Below are positions 14,286-20,095 of a stretch of DNA of 20,095 bases, piece after piece. Origin of the DNA: an uncultured Clostridia bacterium (GTDB lineage: Bacteria > Bacillota > Clostridia > Christensenellales > Aristaeellaceae); NCBI GenBank assembly GCA_934647165.1, contig CAKUFA010000042.1, positions 1-20,095 of the forward strand, read 5' to 3'. The position numbers and the translations under genes are program-made. Numbering within the stretch: the stretch's first letter is position 1; the number at the start of each line of letters is the position of its first letter. The notes beneath the pieces are model-generated. The model saw only the letters and a list, made by a program, of their open reading frames with translations. It did not search any database and was not told the DNA's origin.

Positions 14286-15413
14286 TTACGCGCTGTAGAC
14301 CTCTTCGCCGCGCGACCATACCCGGCGCGCCGTCAGCGTATCGTCCAGCAGCGTCAAATCCGCATCCGCCCCCACAGCAATCACGCCCTGCCGTCCGCTG
14401 AGCCGCATGGCTTCGGCCGGATTTGCCGTCAGCAGCGGCAGCACTTCCTCCGCCGTTTTGCCGGTAAAGCGCACCAGGTTTTGCAGTGCCTGCTGCAGCG
14501 TCAGCGTGCTGCCTGCGCGCACGCCGTTTAGCAGCTTTGCGTCGCCGTCCTTCACCACCACGTCGTTCACACCAAGCTTATAGTTGCCGTCCGGCAGTCC
14601 TGCGGCCATGATGCTGTCCGTGATGGCCACCACGCGCTGCATACCCTTGCATTTGAGCAGTATGCGCACCGTGCCCGGATGCAGGTGCCGCCCGTCGCAT
14701 ATGGCCTCGCACCAGCAATCGCTTTCCAGCGCCGCACCCATGATGGCCGGCTCGTGCTGGTGGAACAGCCGCATAGCGTTGAATGTGTGGGTGATGCACC
14801 GCGCCCCGGCGTCAATGGCGCGCATGCTCTCGTCATACGTCGCGCCGGAGTGACCGATGGCCACCACCACCTCGTCCGCAATTTCGCGAATCATATCAAT
14901 AACGCCCGGCACCTCCGGCGATACGGTGATATAGCGGATCACCCCGGGAAAATCCTTTTCCAGGCCGCGCAGCATGGCCGCGTCGCCCGTGCGCAGCAGA
15001 CTCTCCGGCATCGCGCCCTTGTACTCCCTGGCAAGGAACGGCCCTTCCAGATGCGCGCCCATCAGCCGTGCGCCGCCGCTTCCATCCCGCATCACATTCC
15101 GGATGGCGCTCAGGCACCGGCGCGTCACTTCCTCGGTGTCGGTCAGCACGCTTGCATGCCATGCCGTTACGCCCTGGGAAGCAAAAAAGGCCGCAATCCT
15201 GCGCAATCCTTCCTCATCCGCAGCGTTCACGTCCACACCTGCCGCGCCGTGGGTGTGCAGGTCAATGAATCCCGGCGTCAGCATCCCTGCGCCAAGCTCC
15301 GCCGCACCTTTCGCACGTCCTTCCTCCACCGCAGCGATCACACCATCCTCCACCGTGATGCTCGCCGGGCGGAATTGTCCATCCAGATAAACCTTGTCGG
15401 CGTACAGTTTCAT
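14286..15413 (-). CDS. nagA: N-acetylglucosamine-6-phosphate deacetylase
   Basis: The enzyme hydrolyses N-acetylglucosamine-6-phosphate to glucosamine-6-phosphate and acetate in the cytoplasm, feeding NagB. The 375 residues match the family length. Visible motifs of the amidohydrolase fold, in order: GFIDLHTHG (His53, His55), GAHLEGPFL (metal ligand Glu123), IGHSGATY (His188), THTFNAM (His209), and AITDSI (catalytic Asp266). The C-terminus has the usual NPAEAMRLSGRQGVIAVGADADL closing beta-sandwich segment. The start has AAGGAG upstream. It lies 33 bases downstream of nagB in the same direction, so the two are co-transcribed. Confidence 0.95.
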   Translation of the reverse strand: MKLYADKVYLDGQFRPASITVEDGVIAAVEEGRAKGAAELGAGMLTPGFIDLHTHGAAGVDVNAADEEGLRRIAAFFASQGVTAWHASVLTDTEEVTRRCLSAIRNVMRDGSGGARLMGAHLEGPFLAREYKGAMPESLLRTGDAAMLRGLEKDFPGVIRYITVSPEVPGVIDMIREIADEVVVAIGHSGATYDESMRAIDAGARCITHTFNAMRLFHQHEPAIMGAALESDCWCEAICDGRHLHPGTVRILLKCKGMQRVVAITDSIMAAGLPDGNYKLGVNDVVVKDGDAKLLNGVRAGSTLTLQQALQNLVRFTGKTAEEVLPLLTANPAEAMRLSGRQGVIAVGADADLTLLDDTLTARRVWSRGEEVYSA

Positions 15414-15446
15414 GCCTTTTCTCCTTCGTTGATCCGGCCGCGTCCG

Positions 15447-16268
15447 TCAAAACGCTTCTTTGGCCGCGTTGGCATTGACGAGAATCATCGCGTCCTTGTG
15501 CCGCTGCAGCAGGCTCACCGGGAAGTGCGCCGTCACTTCGCCATAGGCAGCCTGGCGCACCACTGCACGGTGCCAATCGCGGAAAACGCCCAGGCGAATC
15601 TTCTTTGCCGACAGGATTTCCTTCATGCCGATGGTCACGCACTGGTGGGGCATAGCGTCAATCGCGCCGTTCAAATCGCCGATGGCGTTGGCCACGCGGG
15701 TTTCACGGCTGATGGTCAGCACCCGGGTTGGCAGGTTGGCAAACTCGTCCGCCGTCAACTCGTCCTGCGCTTCGTTGAACGCCACATGCCCGTTGATGCC
15801 AATGCCGCCAAAGCAGATATCCACGCCGCCCAGTTCCTCAATCAGCTTCGGAATCCGCGTCAAATCATGGGGATCGGGGAACACCCGCTGGTTTTCCGGC
15901 ATCACCAGCGCCGGGTCAAGCTTTTGATACACCGTGCGGTTCATGAAGCCGTGGAAGGACAGCTTGCTGCTCTCCTCAATCCACTCGCCCTCATCGGTCA
16001 GGTATTCGTCCATGTTGATGAACCAGCAGTTGTGCAAATCCACCCGGCGCTCGTTCACCAGGCGCACAAAAATGGGATACTGCCCCACCGGGCCCACCGG
16101 GCAAATAAACACCGTGCGCCGTCCGGCAGCGTTGTTCCGTTCAATCTCCTCCACCATTTCCAGCGCCATTTCGTAGAAGATTTCGCCGCTTTCCCCCAGC
16201 TTCTTCAGGGGAATTTTCGCATCCTTGCCCAGTTCCTCGGCCGTTAGGCGAAAGTATTTCACGTCCAT
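15447..16268 (-). CDS. nagB: Glucosamine-6-phosphate deaminase/isomerase homologue
   Basis: This 273-residue protein belongs to the NagB family, which converts glucosamine-6-phosphate to fructose-6-phosphate and ammonia. FINMDEYL (84-90) supplies the acidic pair of the active site, and GGIGINGHVAFNE (154-166) supplies the general-base loop with His161 and Glu166. Around residues 91-113 the usual GL-x-x-x-HPQSY segment is replaced by TDEGEWIEESSKLSFHGFMN, so the enzyme is a divergent member that could prefer another amino-sugar phosphate. ATG 16268 is chosen: AAGGAGG lies 7 bases upstream, whereas an in-frame start at 16289 falls inside the regulator gene's end. It begins 17 bases after the response regulator stop, so the regulator, nagB and nagA form one operon. 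Confidence 0.85.
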   Translation of the reverse strand: MDVKYFRLTAEELGKDAKIPLKKLGESGEIFYEMALEMVEEIERNNAAGRRTVFICPVGPVGQYPIFVRLVNERRVDLHNCWFINMDEYLTDEGEWIEESSKLSFHGFMNRTVYQKLDPALVMPENQRVFPDPHDLTRIPKLIEELGGVDICFGGIGINGHVAFNEAQDELTADEFANLPTRVLTISRETRVANAIGDLNGAIDAMPHQCVTIGMKEILSAKKIRLGVFRDWHRAVVRQAAYGEVTAHFPVSLLQRHKDAMILVNANAAKEAF

Positions 16269-16285
16269 GTTTTTTCCTCCTTGTG

Positions 16286-16951
16286 TCAAAACAGATGTCC
16301 CACATTCAGTTCCTCGATGAGCTCCACAATTTCCTTGGAGCGGGCGCAGCCAAACTTGCGCAGCAGGCTCTTGATCTGCGTTTTCACTGTCACCACTTCC
16401 ACGCAGCGCAGCTGCGCAATTTCCCGCACCTTTTTTCCGTCAATGAGATACCGCACCAGCGTGCGCTCCGCCGGGGTCAGCTGGGCAACGTTGTTGATGA
16501 AAAACAGCAGGCTCTTTTCCGACCGGCGCAGGCGGTTGTATTCCTTGAGCACCGTTTGCTGGATGCGCACATCCAGCATTGGCTCTCCCGCCATGGCGGA
16601 ACGAATATGCCGCATCAGCTCCTCGTCGCTGCATCCCTTCACCACATAGTCGGTCGCCCCTGCGCCCATGGACATGAGAATCATGTTCTCCGTCTCATGC
16701 GCCGTCAGAAAAATCACTTTTCCCTCCGGGTGCGCATGCAGCAGCGTTTCCGCCGCATGGATGCCCGCGGTGGTGTTTTCCATCTCAATATCCACAAGTG
16801 CCAAGTCAAAGGGCGTTGCATCCGCCAGCTGCACCAGCGCCGCGCCGGTGGCTGCCTCGCCTACCACGGTCATGTCTTCCTGGGCGTTCAGCGTGTCCCG
16901 CAGGTCATCTCGCAGCAGCTGAAAGTCCTCTGCTATCAATATTCGGATCAT
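16286..16951 (-). CDS. NarL/LuxR-type response regulator
   Basis: This 221-residue two-component regulator has an N-terminal receiver (1-118) with the full phosphorylation set: Glu8/Asp9 in LIAEDF, phospho-acceptor Asp54 in LALVDIEM, Thr83 and Lys105 in DYVVKG. A C-terminal LuxR-type helix-turn-helix (158-212) reads LTPAERTLVRYLIDGKKVREIA then VTVKTQIKSLLRKFG. The start at 16951 is preceded by AAAGGAAA and gives the canonical MIRILIAED; the longer open frame to 17107 adds 52 non-conserved residues and is rejected. No histidine kinase is encoded in the window, so its partner is elsewhere. Co-transcription with nagB-nagA suggests that it controls amino-sugar use, perhaps autoregulating. That role is inferred from context only. 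Confidence 0.9.
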   Translation of the reverse strand: MIRILIAEDFQLLRDDLRDTLNAQEDMTVVGEAATGAALVQLADATPFDLALVDIEMENTTAGIHAAETLLHAHPEGKVIFLTAHETENMILMSMGAGATDYVVKGCSDEELMRHIRSAMAGEPMLDVRIQQTVLKEYNRLRRSEKSLLFFINNVAQLTPAERTLVRYLIDGKKVREIAQLRCVEVVTVKTQIKSLLRKFGCARSKEIVELIEELNVGHLF

Positions 16952-17362
16952 GCTGTTTCCTTTCTCAAAGCGCGTAGCTAACAGGGATTCCACGTTCCAT
17001 TCTTTTACTGTTATCATTCGCCATCCGTTGCGCTTCTCCTGCCATGCTGTCAACCATGATCCGGACAGATACTTCCATATTTGATTGTACGACATCTTTC
17101 CCCGCACGAAAAGGAGGAAATTTCATCATCCCGCACACATGGCTTTTATTTTTCCATTGACCGTTTTTTCCATTTCTCTTCTTATTTGTTTATGTTATAC
17201 TTCTGCTAAAATTAAGTTATTTCCATTTCTCCCCATCAACTTCAAAAATTTTCCTATCGTTTTAGGAAAGTTCAGGTGATGCCAATGCAGCATTGACGCC
17301 GACGCGCCGAACACGCACGACCGAGCAGCGATACACCGTTAGGAAATAAGGAGGCTAATTCG
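16952..17362. other. AT-rich divergent intergenic region
   Basis: This 411-bp gap separates the minus-strand regulator operon from the plus-strand secreted-protein pair. The part 17140-17270 is far richer in A/T than the rest of the window. On the minus strand a weak -10 (TACAAT, 17089-17084) could start the regulator operon, leaving a leader of about 125 bases. On the plus strand the leader before 17363 holds a small hairpin, CAATG (17283-17287) and CATTG (17291-17295). No known riboswitch is recognised. Confidence 0.4.
17193..17201 (+). promoter_or_regulatory. Candidate extended -10 for the secreted-protein pair
   Basis: TGTTATACT (TG at 17193-17194, TATACT at 17196-17201) is a good extended -10 in AT-rich DNA, but the -35 is weak. 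It would give a leader of about 155 bases before the ATG at 17363. Confidence 0.35.
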
Positions 17363-17974
17363 ATGAAGAAGTTCTTGGCTTTTTTTCTGATTCTTGCTAC
17401 CGTGATTCTGCCCATCGTTTCCTCATTTGCAGCAAGCTGCGCGCACAACGTTGGTGGTGAATTTATCCGGATAATTGAAAAAGGTTCCTGCCAGGTCAAG
17501 CCACTTGGAGAGTATCGCTGCTATAAGTGTTCCGAGATCTATCGGCGACGCACTAATTATCTCGGCCATGACTACGCTCCCGCCGATTGTGTTAATCCCC
17601 AAAAATGCAAAACTTCCGGCTGTCATGCAACACAAGGGACTCCATTAGGACACGACCCTACACCTGCCACTTGCATTTCCCCAATTGGTTGCAGAAGAAT
17701 TGGCTGCAACTATACCAAAGGCGGCCTTGGAAATCACAGTTACACCAAGCCTTCCTGCAAAATTCCTTCAACCTGTCGTTACTGCCACGATAAAAAAGAC
17801 GATTTGCTGCCGCATGATTTTGCCGGTGCCACCTGTGGGAAACGCGGCACTTGTCGTGCCTGTGGTGCGCAAGGACCTTACAAGCCCCATGAATACGTCA
17901 ACGGCAAGTGCACCATGTGCAAGCGCGATGAGCCTTTCCTAAACGATGTCCCTTCTACCACTGATCCTGCGTAA
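17363..17974 (+). CDS. Secreted Cys/His-rich repeat protein
   Basis: The family is not recognised by name. The 203-residue precursor has a signal peptide (MKKFLAFFLILATVILPIVSS, cleavage near SFAA, 21-24) with no proper lipobox before Cys26. The rest consists of about five imperfect repeats of 24-29 residues patterned G-H-D/S-x(4)-A/P-x-C-x(2)-P-x(2)-C-x(3)-C: starting near residues 68, 96, 124, 150 and 175 (LGHDYAPADC, LGHDPTPATC, LGNHSYTKPSC, LPHDFAGATC, YKPHEYVNGKC). The spacing of Cys and His resembles small zinc-ribbon-like or disulfide-rich modules found in Firmicute surface proteins. AAGGAGG lies 8 bases before the ATG. The next gene starts 30 bases after its stop, so both are likely co-expressed. 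Codons are more AT-rich than in the flanking genes, hinting at transfer. Confidence 0.8.
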   Translation: MKKFLAFFLILATVILPIVSSFAASCAHNVGGEFIRIIEKGSCQVKPLGEYRCYKCSEIYRRRTNYLGHDYAPADCVNPQKCKTSGCHATQGTPLGHDPTPATCISPIGCRRIGCNYTKGGLGNHSYTKPSCKIPSTCRYCHDKKDDLLPHDFAGATCGKRGTCRACGAQGPYKPHEYVNGKCTMCKRDEPFLNDVPSTTDPA

Positions 17975-18004
17975 AAATTGAATTTGAACAAAGGAGATTG
18001 CACC

Positions 18005-18958
18005 ATGAAAACGAAAACCCGCCTTTTCGCTGTTCTGTTGGCGCTGTCGCTGCTTTTCAGTGTGTCGGCCAGTGCGGCTGATGGATACTTGCGCGGCATG
18101 GAAGGATATTCTTATTCTAACCCCGCGTTTTCCATGAACGTTATGGATGATACCCTTTTTCTCCTTAATGGCAAAAAATTACAGGCATTCACTTCCGCCA
18201 TTGAGGAACCGGCGCTGATTTGTGATTTTGCTAAAAATCCCATCGGTGTTTCCGAATATACCCTTCGTTTTCATCTTCTGTCCTGCTATGACAGGCTGTA
18301 TATCCTCGACCCGTACGGCGGCACGCTGTATCCCATGTTCGGCGAGCCAATCAAGCTGAATGTCGAACGCATCAGCAAACCCATTGAAGGACAAAATTGC
18401 AATTCCGTCTCGATTGCTTCAGCTTTTGTGACAGATCGTGAGCTTTTCGCCGTTTGCTTCTCCCCTGATGATACTTTTAAGCAGTATGTCCTGTGTTTTC
18501 AGTTGAGCACTGGCGAATGCGGTGATCTGACCGACGGTTTGGGTGATCTTCTCGCTACCAATGCCTGCATCGCTCCCTATGATGAGGCTCCGAGATACCT
18601 CATTTCTAACAGTTATGGGCTCTACGTCGCCGCATATGGAAAAATTCTGGAAACCGTTTTCACCACCGATGACATCCAGGATTTCACTGATGAGCAGATA
18701 TTCGATTTCGCCTGGGACGGAAAGGACAAATTCTACTTCGTCACCACCTACTACATCCGCAGCTATGACCGCGCCACCAAGGAGTTCGACCTCCTCTGCA
18801 CTTTACCTGATAAGGGTCCTGAAACCCGATCCTTCGCTTTCTGGGACAACCGCCTCGCCCTGCTCACCACCTCCGGTCTGTACACCTACGATCTGGATCC
18901 CGAGCGTGCCCAGCAGGAAGAGCTCATTCTCTATGAGCGCTTCTCCGACACTTGGTAA
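18005..18958 (+). CDS. Secreted beta-propeller-like protein of unknown function
   Basis: This 317-residue precursor has a signal peptide (MKTKTRLFAVLLALSLLFSV, cleavage after SASA). No catalytic motif is seen. About six spaced blade-like strand motifs occur: DDTLFLLNGKKLQAF, YDRLYILDPYGGTLYPM, ELFAVCF...YVLCFQLSTGEC, YGLYVAAYGKILET, DKFYFVTTYYIRSYDRATKEF and NRLALLTTSGLYTYDLDPE, the pattern of a WD40/NHL-like propeller. It ends soon after the last blade (ERFSDTW, stop), and a strong terminator follows. AAAGGAG lies 8 bases before ATG 18005; an in-frame TTG at 17978 precedes this site and is rejected. It may bind the Cys-rich partner or a surface ligand. The alternative is that it is a shortened form of a propeller fused to another domain. 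Confidence 0.7.
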   Translation: MKTKTRLFAVLLALSLLFSVSASAADGYLRGMEGYSYSNPAFSMNVMDDTLFLLNGKKLQAFTSAIEEPALICDFAKNPIGVSEYTLRFHLLSCYDRLYILDPYGGTLYPMFGEPIKLNVERISKPIEGQNCNSVSIASAFVTDRELFAVCFSPDDTFKQYVLCFQLSTGECGDLTDGLGDLLATNACIAPYDEAPRYLISNSYGLYVAAYGKILETVFTTDDIQDFTDEQIFDFAWDGKDKFYFVTTYYIRSYDRATKEFDLLCTLPDKGPETRSFAFWDNRLALLTTSGLYTYDLDPERAQQEELILYERFSDTW

Positions 18959-18977
18959 TCTCTCCCGCTTCTCCCTT

Positions 18978-19011
18978 CCCTGCTCCCCCGCCCGGGGCGC
19001 AGGGTCTTTTT
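18978..19011 (+). terminator. Intrinsic terminator of the secreted-protein pair
   Basis: CCCTGC (18978-18983) pairs with GCAGGG (18999-19004), with inner CCCC/GGGG pairing, followed by TCTTTTT. The T-run overlaps the sigK stop codon on the other strand, so the two genes converge without a gap. Confidence 0.8.
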
Positions 19012-19693
19012 ATGCCTCCTCAATGGCCTTGCGCAGCAGTGCCACCGCGTGCTTCTCCACCCGCGATACATAGCTGCGTGAAATTCCCAGCTTCTCTGCC
19101 ACCTGGTGCTGCTGGTATCGCGTGCCATCCAGCAGGCCGTAGCGCATCTCCAGCACCAGCCGTTCCCGCTTCGGCAGCCTTTGCAGCACCTGCCTTACCC
19201 GCCCCAGCGTCACCCGGCGGATCACCTCCTCCTCCACCGCGTCCTGCTCCGTGCCCAGGATGTCCATAAAGGTGATGTCGTTGCCTTCGCCGTCCGTGCC
19301 AATGGGGTCGGACAAAGACACATCCCCCCGCCGCTTGCGCGATGCGCGCAGGGTCATCAGCAGCTCATTCTCAATGCACCGCGCGGCATACACCCCCAGC
19401 GGCGTTCCCGCGCCCACCCTGTAGCTGTTCACGCCTTTGATGAGCCCGATCACCCCAATGGAAATCAGGTCGTCCTGCCCAAATCCCGGCACCATATATT
19501 TCCGCGCAATGTGCGACACCAGGCGCAGGTTATGCTCAATGAGCGTCTTCCGCGCTTCCTCGTCCCCGTTCTGCATGCGCTCCAGCAGCGCGTTTTCCTC
19601 CTGCCTTGTCAGCGGTTTGGGAAATTGGGATTTCCCCGTCACATAGCCCAGAAAAAACAGGCACTCGCGCAGCAGCATCAGGATGCTCAGCAT
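19010..19693 (-). CDS. sigK: Sporulation sigma factor, pro-sigma-K type
   Basis: This 227-residue sigma-70 family factor of the late mother-cell type directs coat and spore-maturation genes. Region 2 is IEHNLRLVSHIARKY (52-66), DDLISIGVIGLIKGVNSY and YAARCIENELLMTLR; region 3/linker is DVSLSDPIGTDGEGNDITFMDIL (124-146); region 4 is RERLVLEMRYGLL with the helix-turn-helix QVAEKLGISRSYVSRVEKHA. A hydrophobic N-terminus (LSILMLLRECLFFLG, 2-16) precedes YVTGKSQFPKPL and matches the B. subtilis pro-sequence removed by SpoIVFB. The gene is complete and uninterrupted, with no skin-type element. ATG 19693 is chosen: AAGGGGG lies 8 bases upstream, while the longer open frame to 19876 adds 61 unrelated residues. 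It could in principle be sigma-E-like, but the motifs fit SigK better. Confidence 0.92.
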   Translation of the reverse strand: MLSILMLLRECLFFLGYVTGKSQFPKPLTRQEENALLERMQNGDEEARKTLIEHNLRLVSHIARKYMVPGFGQDDLISIGVIGLIKGVNSYRVGAGTPLGVYAARCIENELLMTLRASRKRRGDVSLSDPIGTDGEGNDITFMDILGTEQDAVEEEVIRRVTLGRVRQVLQRLPKRERLVLEMRYGLLDGTRYQQHQVAEKLGISRSYVSRVEKHAVALLRKAIEEA

Positions 19694-19890
19694 GGCCATC
19701 ACCCCCTTATGGCAGGGTATTCCGCACGCATCCCGAATTATGCGCTTCCTTCCACCGAGCCTTCTGCCCCGAAGGTTCCCCAAGGGCGGCCGGAAATCCC
19801 TTGGGATGCCGCATCCGCTGTCTTTTTGCAAGGAGATGCACTCATCTCTGCTATGCCTGAGTCGCGTTCCTGCCACGGCTCCTTGGTTAG
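19694..19890. other. Hairpin-rich non-coding DNA upstream of sigK
   Basis: No gene is supported. Several exact inverted repeats follow one another: CCTTC...GAAGG (about 19760-19774), CCCAAGGG (19779-19786) with CCCTTGGG (19798-19805), GGATGC/GCATCC (about 19804-19816), and GAGATG (19833-19838) with CATCTC (19843-19848). A sigE/sigK-like -10 candidate CATAATT occurs on the minus strand near 19736-19742, but no matching -35 is convincing. Confidence 0.4.
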
Positions 19891-20095
19891 GCTTTATGCT
19901 CTTTCGCCTTCGGCGAAACTCGCCTGCGGGTTACTGGGCTTTGCCCAGACCCACAAGGGCGCTGCCCTTAACTCGCGAAGGGCTTTCTGCCCTTTCGAAA
20001 CCCGTTCCGGCTGCTCCCTGGTCTGGCTTTGTGCTCTTTCGCCTTCGGCGAAACTCGCCTGCGGGTTGCTGGGCTTTGCCCAGACCCACAAGGGC
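19891..20095. repeat. 135-bp-period tandem repeat made of short hairpins, cut by window end
   Basis: The block starting GCTTTATGCTCTTTCGCC at 19891 recurs at 20026 as GCTTTGTGCTCTTTCGCC. The 70 bases visible in the second copy differ from the first at two positions only. Each unit contains TTTCGCC/GGCGAAA, CTGGGC/GCCCAG and, in the full first copy, AAGGGC/GCCCTT and CGAAGGGC/GCCCTTTCG hairpins. The period is a multiple of three, so an open frame on the minus strand repeats the peptide LWVWAKPSNPQASFAEGERA. It has no ribosome binding site and is taken as a by-product of the repeat rather than a gene. Confidence 0.8.

Noticed and set aside
14679..16247. Plus-strand open frame of 522 codons opposite nagA and nagB
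   Set aside because: It crosses two genuine genes on the other strand and has no start signals.
17048..17053. Perfect TTGACA on the minus strand upstream of the response regulator
   Set aside because: No -10-like hexamer lies 16-18 bases downstream, so it is unlikely to be a working -35.
16952..17107. 52-residue N-terminal extension of the response regulator
   Set aside because: The receiver begins canonically at MIRILIAED with its own ribosome binding site, and the extension resembles no domain.
19894..20091. Minus-strand 65-codon frame with a repeated peptide, as a possible gene
   Set aside because: The repetition comes from the 135-bp DNA repeat, whose period is divisible by three. There is no ribosome binding site and most of it is hairpin DNA.
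19891..20095. CRISPR array
   Set aside because: The units are about 135 bp and nearly identical throughout, with no alternation of short repeats and unique spacers, and no cas genes are nearby.

Overview
The window looks like chromosomal DNA from an anaerobic, endospore-forming member of the Clostridia, probably a gut-type Firmicute with moderately high GC. The support is a sporulation sigma factor of the SigK type, a Spo0A-related DNA-binding protein, an oxygen-detoxifying flavo-diiron protein, strong AGGAGG ribosome binding sites, and TTGNNN/TATAAT-type promoters. There are no rRNA, tRNA, CRISPR or phage genes. The species cannot be named from the sequence alone.

Layout. Positions 1-1445 hold a terminator of an off-window gene and a secreted PrsA/SurA-like foldase on the minus strand. 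It is divergent from a MATE efflux pump (1693-3066, plus). After the MATE terminator lies a decayed gene fragment (3285-3545, minus). A plus-strand pair follows: a GPH-family sugar:cation symporter (3697-5175) that overlaps by 4 bases a membrane protein fusing an HdeD/DUF308-like domain to a permuted papain-like domain (5172-6437). Thymidine kinase (6521-7078) and an FprA-type flavo-diiron protein (7187-8380) are on the minus strand. Divergent from fprA is a Spo0A paralogue (8556-9275, plus) whose receiver domain has lost its phosphorylation residues; a perfect 0A box lies between the two. A TauE/TSUP-type exporter (9415-10218, minus) follows.

The centre of the window is a minus-strand carbohydrate block, read from 16951 down to 10646: NarL-type response regulator, glucosamine-6-phosphate deaminase homologue (nagB), N-acetylglucosamine-6-phosphate deacetylase (nagA), then from a second promoter a class II aldolase, a divergent triosephosphate-isomerase homologue and a LarA-family nickel racemase/epimerase homologue. 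NagA and NagB would turn an N-acetylated amino-sugar phosphate into a ketose phosphate. Aldolase and TPI homologue would split a ketose bisphosphate or monophosphate and isomerise the triose or tetrose. The LarA homologue suggests that a 2-hydroxyacid or sugar acid is also epimerised. A 168-bp MITE-like element sits between the end of this block and its apparent terminator.

The right end carries a plus-strand pair of AT-richer genes for secreted proteins, one Cys/His-rich with about 26-residue repeats and one beta-propeller-like. They are followed by sigK (19010-19693, minus), and upstream of sigK by hairpin-rich DNA with a 135-bp tandem repeat that runs out of the window.
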